From an uncultured Ruminococcus sp. (GTDB lineage: Bacteria > Bacillota > Clostridia > Oscillospirales > Ruminococcaceae): a DNA stretch of 64,000 nt. Of this stretch, positions 52,641 to 61,356 are shown in pieces. Made by a program: the position numbers and the translations under genes. Within the stretch, counting starts at the first letter, position 1, and each line of letters begins with the position of its first letter. The stretch lies in assembly GCA_947627275.1 (NCBI GenBank), contig CANQVK010000009.1:1-64000 (forward strand), read 5' to 3'. The notes under the pieces are model-generated. The model saw nothing but the letters and a program-made list of their open reading frames with translations, was not told the DNA's origin and did not search any database.

Positions 52641-52919
52641 TCAGTTTGCAAGAGCCTTTTCAAGCCACACGCCTGCAATATCAAGGGCTTCATAAAGACC
52701 GCATTCACGCTCGGCATTCTTGACGACTGCTTTCATGGGGTCAGGCTCGTTTGTATCCAACTGCACCACACGAACCTTTGATACCATCTGTTCACCGCCG
52801 ACGTCTTTCTTTGCCAGAACCTGTATCCATATCACATAAGGGTCGGACATATAGCCATAGTAGATCTGTTCGCCGCATCTTACAAGCGGATAGCCTTTAT
52901 AGGTAAAAAATTTACTCAT
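52641..52919 (-). CDS. Small conserved protein, 92 residues
   Basis: Not recognised as a named family, but it looks well folded: MSKFFTYKGYPLVRCGEQIY, then IWIQVLAKKDVGG and a final helical part (DIAGVWLEKALAN). No signal peptide. GGAGGAATC precedes the ATG. It lies between the ABC operon and the GH26 gene with its own terminator, 41 bases from the DUF4340 gene, so it is probably the last cistron of that operon. Confidence 0.6.
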   Translation of the reverse strand: MSKFFTYKGYPLVRCGEQIYYGYMSDPYVIWIQVLAKKDVGGEQMVSKVRVVQLDTNEPDPMKAVVKNAERECGLYEALDIAGVWLEKALAN

Positions 52920-52960
52920 ATGATTCCTCCAATCCGCAGTTCACAAATATTGACTGCATA

Positions 52961-54490
52961 TTATTTCCATGTAGTTTTAAATTCTGTGTCTGAATTAAGA
53001 TTTTCAGCGTTTTCTATCAGTGTTTCCACATAAGACTTGGATATAGTGAACTTACTTTCGCCGTTTGCCGTAATAAGCGCCTGCATGGACGACTTCTCAT
53101 AAAAATCGAACTCCAGAGTTTCGCCCGTATAGCTGTCGGTGAATTTCAGGGACGCCATAGGCTCGCCCTTCGGTACCTCCTCGTCAAGCGCAAAATCCTC
53201 CGCATGAGCGCTTATAAGAAAGCTGTAGAACTGTCTGTACCGCTCGCTGTCAAACTCCTCGCCGTTGAGCTTTACGGAGAAGTTTTCCGCCGTAAGCTTA
53301 TCGACCTCCTTGTCGGGATCGATCCGCTCGATCTCAAAGGCATATTCATTTTTGCCGCAGGTCACGCTAAGCTCGGGGATATTCCATACATAAGAAGCGA
53401 TAAATATTCTCGAAGCAATGTCAACGGGCTTGACTGTCACCCATTTTGCTTTTTCAGCGTCAATAATGAATATAACGTTTCCACCTTTCAGCATTCCGTA
53501 GCAGCTCTTTCCGTCGCCGTCGGCAAAGGGTTCGCTGAGAAGAAGATCGTATTTATTTCCGTCATCGCAGTCCATAGTTACGGTGCAGTAAGGCTTTTTA
53601 AGACCCGCCTCCGCAATATCGGACTTTGAACAGTGTACGGCATATATGCCGTCCGCGCTGAGTCCGAACATGCCCGTCACTATGTCTGTTGCTTTTTCAA
53701 CCGTAAGATATGCAAATGTCGGTTTCGTCATAACATGAACAGCCGATGTTCCGCCGCTGTACTCCGATTCCTCGCTCTTTTCATCGTATTCGAGAAGAAT
53801 GTCGTCCTCCATATCGGCTCTTTTTATACGCAGAGAGTTGACCTGGGGATACTCCTCGGGCGCTTTGAGAACCGTCGTTTCCACGAGATCCAAAAGCGTC
53901 TTTCTGTAATTGGCAAGAGCTGAATTACGCACCGTAAACACCGTATCCACGCCGTCTATCATAACATACGAAACGTCCCCCACTGGAGCTTCATCGCCTA
54001 TGAACATACGGTATTTCGTTCCTGTCTCATACTCGATGTCTACTGTGATCGCAGGCGTTTCAAGACCGAATTTATCGAGGTCGGTACAGTTTTCCTCGAC
54101 CACGGATTCGGAAGTAAGTCCGTTGGCATTGTTCGCCATAGTGCCGATAACGGAATCGTTCATTAAAACGTCCTGATAGCCGTCAAGAGTATATGTCGCC
54201 GCAGTTTCTGCTGTCTGTGCGGTTTTCTGCACCACATGAAGCTCGTCTGTGGGGTTCTTCACGTTGACCGTTTTGATAACGCCTTTCAGGTCAGCCCCCG
54301 TTTCGGGGTCTGTACCTGTGACCTTATCGTCGTGAATAAGGATCTTTATCTGCTGTTCTGTCCCCGAGGATTCCGGCTCGGAACTGCCGCCGTTATCCTT
54401 CGGATCAGTCAGCATGAGAGCCGCAGCGCCTCCGCCCAGTACGACCAGCGCTGCGCTGAGTACGATAATACCTTTAACTGAATTTTTCAT
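52961..54490 (-). CDS. DUF4340 extracytoplasmic protein of the Gld-type ABC operon
   Basis: A 509-residue protein with one N-terminal membrane helix (IIVLSAALVVLGGGAAALML) and a large external beta-rich body of the DUF4340 type (LDTEKFGLETP-like repeats: LDKFGLETPAITVDIEY, IAEAGLKKPYCTVTMD). In Gld-type transporters the DUF4340 protein follows GldG and may act in substrate transfer across the envelope. ATG 54490 has GGAG upstream and overlaps the GldG stop by four bases (ATGA); the alternative ATG at 54505 lies before it. The substrate is unknown. Confidence 0.75.
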   Translation of the reverse strand: MKNSVKGIIVLSAALVVLGGGAAALMLTDPKDNGGSSEPESSGTEQQIKILIHDDKVTGTDPETGADLKGVIKTVNVKNPTDELHVVQKTAQTAETAATYTLDGYQDVLMNDSVIGTMANNANGLTSESVVEENCTDLDKFGLETPAITVDIEYETGTKYRMFIGDEAPVGDVSYVMIDGVDTVFTVRNSALANYRKTLLDLVETTVLKAPEEYPQVNSLRIKRADMEDDILLEYDEKSEESEYSGGTSAVHVMTKPTFAYLTVEKATDIVTGMFGLSADGIYAVHCSKSDIAEAGLKKPYCTVTMDCDDGNKYDLLLSEPFADGDGKSCYGMLKGGNVIFIIDAEKAKWVTVKPVDIASRIFIASYVWNIPELSVTCGKNEYAFEIERIDPDKEVDKLTAENFSVKLNGEEFDSERYRQFYSFLISAHAEDFALDEEVPKGEPMASLKFTDSYTGETLEFDFYEKSSMQALITANGESKFTISKSYVETLIENAENLNSDTEFKTTWK

Positions 54491-56103
54491 TTGTTCTTTC
54501 TCCATAAGAGGACTATAAGTCCCGCAAGACCGATAAGAAGCGGAATTACCACAACTACCACTACAAGGATAACTCTTGCCGAACCTGTTGTAAGTGAAAG
54601 CGTATACTGCTCGAGAGCCTTTTCAGGAATGATAACGCTCGCTTCCTTACCTGTCATATCGTTTACGACGTTAAGCGTTACGTTTGCGTTGTTGTAGGTA
54701 TTCGTACCCGAAAGAATAAGGTTGTCGAGCATGAACGGACTGCCCACCACAAGTATCTCGCTGCCGTAAACGTCAAGTCCCGAAGAAGTCTCCTTTCTTG
54801 ATTTTACAACGATATTGTAAGCCGCTTTCTCCTCGGAAACTTCATTTCCCTCAAGGAGAGAGGCAACATACGACGTAGGCGATGATTTGATTATCTCCGT
54901 AACGATGCTTTCATTGTTCTTGCTCAGTACCGTAATTGGACGCGCCTGCGGAGCTATGATCGGCAGAGCCTCGTTTGTGAGAGTTCCTGCCGCCTCTGCG
55001 TCGGCGATCTGTACTGTGGGAGCGTAGGTTACCTGTCCGAGAGACGCAACGCTCGCCTGAACCATGCTGCTGTCGTCAAATACGACAGACGGCTCTATCT
55101 GTATCTTCCAGTCCGCAAGAAATTCCGTGATATTTGGAAGATTCGTAGCATACAGGTTGGGAATGTATATCATGTTACGCTCATAATTTCCGCTGTTGTA
55201 AAGGAAATCGCTGAGCTTTGTGATAATATCCTCCGTGAAGTCAACTCCGGGAGAAGCGACGATTACAAGGTCGTAATCCTCGGGACTGAGAGCGTCTGTG
55301 CCGATGTCGATATTCGTGCAGTCATAGCCGTTCTTAGCCAGAAACGACTGAAGGGAGGACGCAACTGCGGAATGCGTCTGATCTACTATGGCGTTGCCGT
55401 TCATGCTGCTGATGACCGCAGCTCTTACGGGATTGGCGTCCGTAACAGCCTTGACAGCCGATGTGATAACGCTTTCTCCTGCGAACACCATGTTGATATT
55501 TCCCTGCGTGCTGTTCTGGGAGGGGGTTATCATAGCGGCAACTTCTTCGGGAGTAATGAATTTTACTCTTTCGCCGCTTCTTACAACGATTCCGCCCTCT
55601 GTAATATCTCCGCTGTAGTACTGACCAAGCTCCGTAACAACATCGGGATTCTTGGTGATGTCAACGTATTTTACGCTGATACTGCCCTTGCCCGACTCGG
55701 CGTATACGGAATACTTATCAAGTATTTCAGGAATAATATCGTAAGGACATTCTACGACCGCTCCGTAATACTGGTAGAACATCTGCTCGTACTGACTTGA
55801 AATAGCCGTGAAGTAATCCTCCGTAGTCGTAACGATTATCTCGACGTCCTTATCGACAGCCTCGAGAGCCGATATAGTCTCCTCGGATATTTCGTGACGG
55901 TTATCGGGCGTAAGGTCGAATTTAACGGGATAACGCTTCATAAGAAGTCCGCATACAATGTTTGCCGCTATAACGACTGCAATTACAAGTATTATTGTAA
56001 CTGCCGATACCGAACCGAATTTCAGCTTTTTAAGATTTTTCTTCGGCTTTGCCGCTTTTTCTTCGGATACGGCGATGTCCTTTTCTTTATCTTTTTTACT
56101 CAT
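54487..56103 (-). CDS. GldG-like auxiliary subunit of ABC transporter
   Basis: A 538-residue protein with a basic N-terminal cytosolic part, a membrane helix near 40-60 (SAVTIILVIAVVIAANIVCG) and another at the end (VILVVVVVVIPLLIGLAGLI). Between them is the GldG/ABC_transp_aux domain (DLTPDNRHEISEETI; AAVISSMNGNAIVDQTH; DYDLVIVASPGVDFTED). In Bacteroidetes GldG with GldF and GldA supports gliding; in Firmicutes the same trio has unknown cargo. ATG 56103 follows AAAGGAG. It lies 22 bases after the permease. Confidence 0.8.
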   Translation of the reverse strand: MSKKDKEKDIAVSEEKAAKPKKNLKKLKFGSVSAVTIILVIAVVIAANIVCGLLMKRYPVKFDLTPDNRHEISEETISALEAVDKDVEIIVTTTEDYFTAISSQYEQMFYQYYGAVVECPYDIIPEILDKYSVYAESGKGSISVKYVDITKNPDVVTELGQYYSGDITEGGIVVRSGERVKFITPEEVAAMITPSQNSTQGNINMVFAGESVITSAVKAVTDANPVRAAVISSMNGNAIVDQTHSAVASSLQSFLAKNGYDCTNIDIGTDALSPEDYDLVIVASPGVDFTEDIITKLSDFLYNSGNYERNMIYIPNLYATNLPNITEFLADWKIQIEPSVVFDDSSMVQASVASLGQVTYAPTVQIADAEAAGTLTNEALPIIAPQARPITVLSKNNESIVTEIIKSSPTSYVASLLEGNEVSEEKAAYNIVVKSRKETSSGLDVYGSEILVVGSPFMLDNLILSGTNTYNNANVTLNVVNDMTGKEASVIIPEKALEQYTLSLTTGSARVILVVVVVVIPLLIGLAGLIVLLWRKNK

Positions 56104-56125
56104 CTGTGTATAACTCCTTTCTGCA

Positions 56126-56830
56126 TCAGCCCCAGCGTCTCTTGTCAAGTACCCTTACCGAGAAGAAATTGAAGAGAACTGCCGTGCTGAGGAAGAATAC
56201 TATACTTGAAAGGTCGAAAACTCCGCGAGTAAACTCAACGTATCTTGAATAAAAGGAAATTGAAAGCAGAGCCTTCTGAATAAATTCCACAGGAATATTC
56301 GCCGCAAGGGAATCCATAAGGTAAAGAACGAAAAGCACAAACATTCCGATAACTGCGGAAGCCATCTGATTTTCCGTAAGAGACGATACGAAAAGTCCTA
56401 TAGCTATAAAGGCGGCTCCTAGAAACAGCATTGCAAAATAGTTGCCCAGAAGGGTAGACCATACTACCTCGCCGCAAAGCGCAATGATTATTGAATAAAC
56501 GAAAACTATGCTTTCAGCGATGATGAAAAGCGTAAGAGCCGCAAAGTATTTGCCCAGCACAATAGAAGCAAGGCTGACGGGAGCTGTCAGAAGTCCCTGA
56601 TCCGTACGGTTCTTTTTCTCCTCGCTGAGAAGCTTCATGGTGAGTATAGGAATGAGGAAAAGCACGATTATGAACATCGAGCTGAACATCGGAGACATAT
56701 CCGACACGCCTGAGCCGATAACGCCCAAAGAGAAGAAAAGTCCCGAGAAAAGCGCAAAGCCCGCAAGGAATACGTAAGCTATTCCCGAAGTAAAGAATGC
56801 GCCCATTTCACGTCTGTATATTACTCCCAT
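56126..56830 (-). CDS. ABC-2 type permease
   Basis: A 234-residue integral membrane protein with six hydrophobic segments (for example GIAYVFLAGFALFSGLFFSL, SMFIIVLFLIPILTMKLLSE, SAVIGMFVLFVLYLMDSL). EEKKNRTDQGLLTAPVS lies in the cytosolic loop that contacts the ATPase. It corresponds to GldF of the gliding-type ABC systems and joins the ATPase gene with a one-base overlap. No other permease is present, so it probably works as a dimer. Confidence 0.82.
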   Translation of the reverse strand: MGVIYRREMGAFFTSGIAYVFLAGFALFSGLFFSLGVIGSGVSDMSPMFSSMFIIVLFLIPILTMKLLSEEKKNRTDQGLLTAPVSLASIVLGKYFAALTLFIIAESIVFVYSIIIALCGEVVWSTLLGNYFAMLFLGAAFIAIGLFVSSLTENQMASAVIGMFVLFVLYLMDSLAANIPVEFIQKALLSISFYSRYVEFTRGVFDLSSIVFFLSTAVLFNFFSVRVLDKRRWG

Positions 56831-57966
56831 TACTTATCCCCTCCTTTTTTTGACGAGGACTTTTTGTCCTTTTTGTCCTTGGTCACGGAAGCTTCGCCGT
56901 CATCGGAATTTTCGGCGTCGGAAGCAGCCTCCTCCGTTTTTGCGCCGCTTTTTTCAAAGTCTATTTCATAGCCCGAAAGCGCCGATTTCTTTTCGTCCTC
57001 CGCTCTTACCGCTGTAACGTCTCCGGAGGTTATCTTCATGAAGATGTCCTCCAGCGTCATGTCGGAAAGCTGGAACATAAGGATATTCCAATCCTTTTCA
57101 CGGCAAAGGGTATTTATTGCACGGCGAACGTCGATCTCCTCGTCCGATTCGATGTCGTAGTCGTATATTCCCTTTTCACGCTCCATATCCGCACGGACGT
57201 ACTTTACTCCGTCTATAGCCTTCAAAGCGTCTGCGATCTCCTTCTTGTCCGATGCGGTATGGGTCGAGCCTTCGATACGGACTGTCATTTTATGCTCGTT
57301 CGTGAGCTTATCGGCAATCTCGCCCGCCGTACCGTCCGCAGCGATAACGCCCTTGTTTATAATGATTATCCTGTCGCATACAGCCTGTATTTCGGGGAGG
57401 ATATGCGATGAAAGTATGACAGTATGATTCTTGCCCAGCTTCTTGATAAGGCTTCTTATCTCGATTATCTGGCTCGGGTCAAGACCTACGGTCGGCTCGT
57501 CGAGGATAAGCACGGGAGGGTTGTTTATAAGAGCCTGCGCAAGACCCACTCTCTGTTTATAACCCTTTGAAAGGTTGCGTATCAGACGTTCCCTTACATG
57601 GGATATTTTGCAGAGATCGCATATTTCTTTCAGATGCGCTTTTCTTGTGAGCTTGCACTTTTTCAGGTCGTACATGAAATTAAGGTATCCGTCAACGGTC
57701 ATATCCACATAAAGAGGCGGTATCTCAGGGAGATAGCCTATATTCGACTTAGCCTCGATAGGGTTCTCCAGAATATCCACGCCGTTGATAAGTATCTGTC
57801 CCGAAGTAGACGAAATATACCCCGTCAGCATGTTCATGGTCGTTGATTTGCCTGCGCCGTTAGGTCCGAGAAAGCCCAGTATCTCACCCTTTCCAACGGA
57901 GAAGCTTATATCGTTCACGGCTTTTTTGTCGCCGTAACGCTTGCTTAGGTTTTTGACCTCGATCAT
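56830..57966 (-). CDS. ABC transporter ATP-binding protein (GldA-like)
   Basis: ATPase of 378 residues. Walker A is LGFLGPNGAGKSTTMNML, signature NLSKGYKQRVGLAQAL, Walker B PPVLILDEPTVGLDP, then the switch His in ILSSHILPE. The final ~70 residues are highly charged and end in a Lys/Ser-rich tail (KKDKKSSSKKGGDK), which is unusual and could be a partner- or membrane-interacting segment. ATG 57966 follows AGGAGG ten bases upstream; the frame upstream passes through a hairpin repeat and is rejected. First gene of the Gld-type operon. Confidence 0.88.
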   Translation of the reverse strand: MIEVKNLSKRYGDKKAVNDISFSVGKGEILGFLGPNGAGKSTTMNMLTGYISSTSGQILINGVDILENPIEAKSNIGYLPEIPPLYVDMTVDGYLNFMYDLKKCKLTRKAHLKEICDLCKISHVRERLIRNLSKGYKQRVGLAQALINNPPVLILDEPTVGLDPSQIIEIRSLIKKLGKNHTVILSSHILPEIQAVCDRIIIINKGVIAADGTAGEIADKLTNEHKMTVRIEGSTHTASDKKEIADALKAIDGVKYVRADMEREKGIYDYDIESDEEIDVRRAINTLCREKDWNILMFQLSDMTLEDIFMKITSGDVTAVRAEDEKKSALSGYEIDFEKSGAKTEEAASDAENSDDGEASVTKDKKDKKSSSKKGGDK

Positions 57967-57993
57967 TTTGAGAAGTCCTCCTGATATTTTATT

Positions 57994-58126
57994 TATAGTG
58001 AACGTCAAAATAAATTTGACGTTCACTATAATTTTGATTTTAATTGCCTTGCACATTCGCTCACTTACGTTCGCTGCGTGCGAATCGGCAAATAGCAAAC
58101 GCAAAAACATTTTGCCGTTTGCTATA
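57994..58126. repeat. Paired hairpins with related arms
   Basis: Left hairpin: perfect 16-bp tatagtgaacgtcaaa/tttgacgttcactata (57994-58030). Right hairpin: atagcaaacg-caaaa against ttttg-ccgtttgctat (58091-58126). The arms of both share the consensus tatag-nn-aacg-n-caaa, and about 60 bases lie between them. It sits in the leader region of the Gld-type operon and could be a mobile element or an RNA structure. Confidence 0.55.
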
Positions 58127-58193
58127 ATAACGCTTTTTAAATAATATAATACATATGTGAAAACAGCGTGAAAGCATTACGAATTTTCTATGT

Positions 58194-59063
58194 TCATATT
58201 AAAATATGTTGTACGCTTTCCATATCTTCGGCGATCTGCCTTTTAAGTTCATCTACGGAATCAAATTTCTGTTCGGGACGCATAAATTCCAAAAGATTCA
58301 CTCTGACCCTTTTTCCGTACAAATCGCCAGAAAAATCTATAATATGGGTTTCCGCAAGCGGTATGCCAACATAATTCACAGTAGGCTTGATACCGATATT
58401 TGTTATAGCTCTGTACCAACGTCCGCCAATAAGAACATCGGACGCATAAACGCCGAATTTCGGAACAAGCTGACCCTTGCCAAAAACCTGATTTATAGTC
58501 GGAAAGCCGATAGTCCTGCCGAGTTCCGCACCGTGAACGACTTCTCTGCCGATAGTATAAGGTTCGCCGAGAAACTGCCATGACCTTACGGTATCGCCGT
58601 TCAGGAGCATATTGCGGACAGCCGTTGAAGATACTGTTTCGCCCTCATAGGTAACATCGTCTATACCGACAACATCAAAACCGTATTTTCTGCCGAGTTT
58701 ACACAGTTCTACAATTCCGCACAAAGCATTTTTTCCGAACCTGAAACTATTTCCGCAGCAGACAAGACCTGCGTTAAGTTTGTCAACAAGAATATTTTTA
58801 ACAAATTCTTCGCCGCTCATTCCGCACACGTCACCGAAATCAACGGAATAAACCTGTTCAATACCGCAGTCGGCAAGAAGTCTGTCCTTTTCTTCTTTAT
58901 CGTATATATATCCGCATCTGCTTTTTATCGCAACAGTTTCGGGGTTGAACGTAAATACAGACGGCACAAGTCCGCTTTCCACCGCAACATTCAGCAAGAA
59001 ACGATGTCCGAGATGAATACCGTCAAAAAGACCGAGCGCAACAGCAGATTTTCTTTTATTCAT
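58194..59063 (-). CDS. ribF: Bifunctional riboflavin kinase/FAD synthetase
   Basis: Two-domain enzyme (289 residues) making FMN and FAD. The N-terminal nucleotidyltransferase domain has GLFDGIHLGHRFLLN, GNSFRFGKNALC and VSSTAVRNML. The C-terminal riboflavin-kinase domain has GRTIGFPTINQV, KFGVYASDV and HIIDFSGDLYGKRV. Ten bases separate it from truB. It ends the translation operon. Both activities look intact. Confidence 0.92.
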   Translation of the reverse strand: MNKRKSAVALGLFDGIHLGHRFLLNVAVESGLVPSVFTFNPETVAIKSRCGYIYDKEEKDRLLADCGIEQVYSVDFGDVCGMSGEEFVKNILVDKLNAGLVCCGNSFRFGKNALCGIVELCKLGRKYGFDVVGIDDVTYEGETVSSTAVRNMLLNGDTVRSWQFLGEPYTIGREVVHGAELGRTIGFPTINQVFGKGQLVPKFGVYASDVLIGGRWYRAITNIGIKPTVNYVGIPLAETHIIDFSGDLYGKRVRVNLLEFMRPEQKFDSVDELKRQIAEDMESVQHILI

Positions 59064-59072
59064 TGGTTCACC

Positions 59073-59963
59073 TCAGATAAAATTTTTAAGCACACGCAGA
59101 CAGCCACTTTCACGGTCGGCTGACCCAAGCCCTATAAAGCCGCCGTCAAAGCCGTATACGGAATACTCCGAAGCGTTCGGATCTATGCGGTTTATACGAT
59201 TAAGGTCGAGCCTTACGCCGTTTTTGTACATTCTTGTCTGAACCTCATTCAGCCTGATTTCAGGAAGTCCCGAAAATATATATTTTGTAGGTATAATAAT
59301 TTTTTCGAGACGGTTTTCGTCTTTGGCACGCTGAATTTCGTCAAGCGTATAACAGTCACAAAGAGCAAATCCTCCTGACTGTATACGTTCAAGAGCAGTC
59401 ATAACGCCGCCGCAGCCGAGTTTTTCGCCAATATCGTGAATAATAGTGCGGATATATGTCCCTTTTCCGCAGCATATTTCAATGGTTCCCTCTTGTGTTT
59501 CTTCATTATATTTGTATAATTTAATATGTTTTACTTCAATTTCACGAGGCTTACGTTCAACTTCAATGCCCTGACGCGCCAAATCATAGAGACGTTTTCC
59601 GTTTACCTGCACTGCCGAATACATAGGCGGAATCTGCATGATATTTCCGATAAATTCAGGAATAACAGCTTTAAGCTCTTTTAACGATACTTTCTTATCG
59701 GATTTTGTAAGAATATTTCCTGTAATATCCTGCGTATCGGAAGTCATACCAAATCTGAAATCAGCAACATATACTTTTCTGCTATCAAGCATGTCACAGG
59801 CTTTTGTGGCAGTTCCGACAAATACGGGCAGAACGCCTGTCGCCATAGGGTCGAGAGTTCCGCCGTGACCGAGACGGCGTATTTTCAGTATTCCGCGAAG
59901 CTTTGCAATAACGTCAAAGGACGTAAAGCCCTCCGGTTTGTTCACGCAAAGAATGCCGTTCAT
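59073..59963 (-). CDS. truB: tRNA pseudouridine-55 synthase
   Basis: Makes the conserved pseudouridine in the T-loop of tRNAs (296 residues). RRLGHGGTLDPMATGVLPV holds the catalytic Asp in LDP. GILCVNKPEGFTSFDVI, YSAVQVNGKRLYDLARQG and CGKGTYIRTIIHDIG are family signatures. Its start overlaps the nrnA stop by four bases. Gene order infB-rbfA-nrnA-truB-ribF is standard. Confidence 0.94.
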   Translation of the reverse strand: MNGILCVNKPEGFTSFDVIAKLRGILKIRRLGHGGTLDPMATGVLPVFVGTATKACDMLDSRKVYVADFRFGMTSDTQDITGNILTKSDKKVSLKELKAVIPEFIGNIMQIPPMYSAVQVNGKRLYDLARQGIEVERKPREIEVKHIKLYKYNEETQEGTIEICCGKGTYIRTIIHDIGEKLGCGGVMTALERIQSGGFALCDCYTLDEIQRAKDENRLEKIIIPTKYIFSGLPEIRLNEVQTRMYKNGVRLDLNRINRIDPNASEYSVYGFDGGFIGLGSADRESGCLRVLKNFI

Positions 59964-60910
59964 GCCAGAGCCTTCCTTACTGCATCGACTAATTGCGCCT
60001 TGACCGATTCACAGTTTCCCTTAATGGAACAGCCCGCCGCCTTTGCGTGACCGCCGCCGCCGAGAGTCTGACATATCTCGGAAACGTTCACTTCATCGGC
60101 TGAACGGAAAGAGCATTTAAATTCGCCCGGCTCGCGTTCACGCATAAGTATGCCTACCTCCGTGCCTTCAAGCTGTAGAGTAATGGGAGCAAGTCCCTCC
60201 AGCTCATCGCAGGTGATACCGAGACTGCTCATCATTTCCTGAGTTACGGCGGCGATGATCAGCTTTCCGCCGATATGCTCCTCCATAAGCTCGCAGAACT
60301 TAGCCTCTAAAAGCATTCTGCCCTTTGACTTGACCTCGAACATATAGCGGTTTATAAGCCCAAAATTAATATCGTAGCTTCGCTTCATTTCAGCCGCTAT
60401 CTCATGGGCTCTCGGAGTTGTGCAGTCGTACCTGAAGCAGCCCGAATCCGTAGCTATGCCGGTATAAAGGCACATTGCACAGTGACGGCTTATTTCTACC
60501 TCCATACGCTTCGCAAGATTATATATGACCTCGCAGGCAGCCGTTGCCTTTGATCTGAGAAGCGTCATTTCGGCATAATTTTTGTTTGACTCATGATGAT
60601 CTATGCAAAGCTGAACTCTGTTACCGTATATCTCCTCGTACCTGCCCATAAGCTTGGTATCGGCAATGTCAACGGCGATAACGGTCTTAGGCTCAAAATC
60701 CTCATTCTGCTGACTGGCGGTCATAAAACCGTAGCGTGAAGGAAATCCGTCACTGCACACCACACGGCTTCTTACGCCAAGCTCCGCCAGTATATCCTTT
60801 AAGCCGAAGCCTGCTCCGATACAGTCGCCGTCGGGACTCTGATGCGTTATTATAACCGCATCCTCGCAGTTTCTGAGGAAGGTTTCAGCCTCGCTGTATC
60901 CAATATACAT
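59960..60910 (-). CDS. nrnA: DHH-family oligoribonuclease / pAp phosphatase
   Basis: NrnA-type phosphoesterase (316 residues) that degrades short oligoribonucleotides and 3'-phosphoadenosine 5'-phosphate. The N-terminal DHH domain contains HQSPDGDCIGAGFGL, VIAVDIADT and LCIDHHESNKNY (the DHH motif). The C-terminal DHHA1 domain contains LGGGGHAKAAGCSIK. Coupled to truB; 18 bases from rbfA. Confidence 0.9.
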   Translation of the reverse strand: MYIGYSEAETFLRNCEDAVIITHQSPDGDCIGAGFGLKDILAELGVRSRVVCSDGFPSRYGFMTASQQNEDFEPKTVIAVDIADTKLMGRYEEIYGNRVQLCIDHHESNKNYAEMTLLRSKATAACEVIYNLAKRMEVEISRHCAMCLYTGIATDSGCFRYDCTTPRAHEIAAEMKRSYDINFGLINRYMFEVKSKGRMLLEAKFCELMEEHIGGKLIIAAVTQEMMSSLGITCDELEGLAPITLQLEGTEVGILMREREPGEFKCSFRSADEVNVSEICQTLGGGGHAKAAGCSIKGNCESVKAQLVDAVRKALA

Positions 60911-60928
60911 ACCGCATCCCTCTCTTAG

Positions 60929-61267
60929 TTAAAGTAGGTCTTTGAGTTTTTTGCTTATCTCTGCGCCCCGTTCTATAGAGGCATCCGCGATAAACGTAAG
61001 CTCAGGGGATTTTCTCAGATGCAGACGGTGAAAAAGCTCACGGCGTATATATCCTGCCGCGCTTTTCAACCCCTGCACAGAGCCTTTTGTTTTTTCTATA
61101 CCGCCGAGACTCGATACGTACACCTTGCAGACGGACATATCCCCCGACAGTTCAACTCTTACTATGGTCAGGAGCTTATCGACCCTTGGGTCTTTTATAT
61201 CCCGAAGGATCGCCGTAAGCTCTCTTTTTATATCTTCCGCCGTCCGGCTGTTTTTGTAATTTGCCAT
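60929..61267 (-). CDS. rbfA: Ribosome-binding factor A
   Basis: Small KH-fold protein (112 residues) needed for 16S rRNA 5'-end and 30S maturation. Typical segments are EDIKRELTAILRDIKDPRV, VRVELSGDMSVCKVYVS, RRELFHRLHLRKSPELTFI and the end RGAEISKKLKDLL. ATG 61267 follows AAAAGGAG; the in-frame start at 61318 is not family-like. Confidence 0.94.
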   Translation of the reverse strand: MANYKNSRTAEDIKRELTAILRDIKDPRVDKLLTIVRVELSGDMSVCKVYVSSLGGIEKTKGSVQGLKSAAGYIRRELFHRLHLRKSPELTFIADASIERGAEISKKLKDLL

Positions 61268-61356
61268 AATACTCCTTTTCAAGTCGGGAGCGCAGAGCTG
61301 ACAGTCCTGCAAATACACTGCAAAACAGGTCTGATAAAGCCCTTAACTCACAGCTC

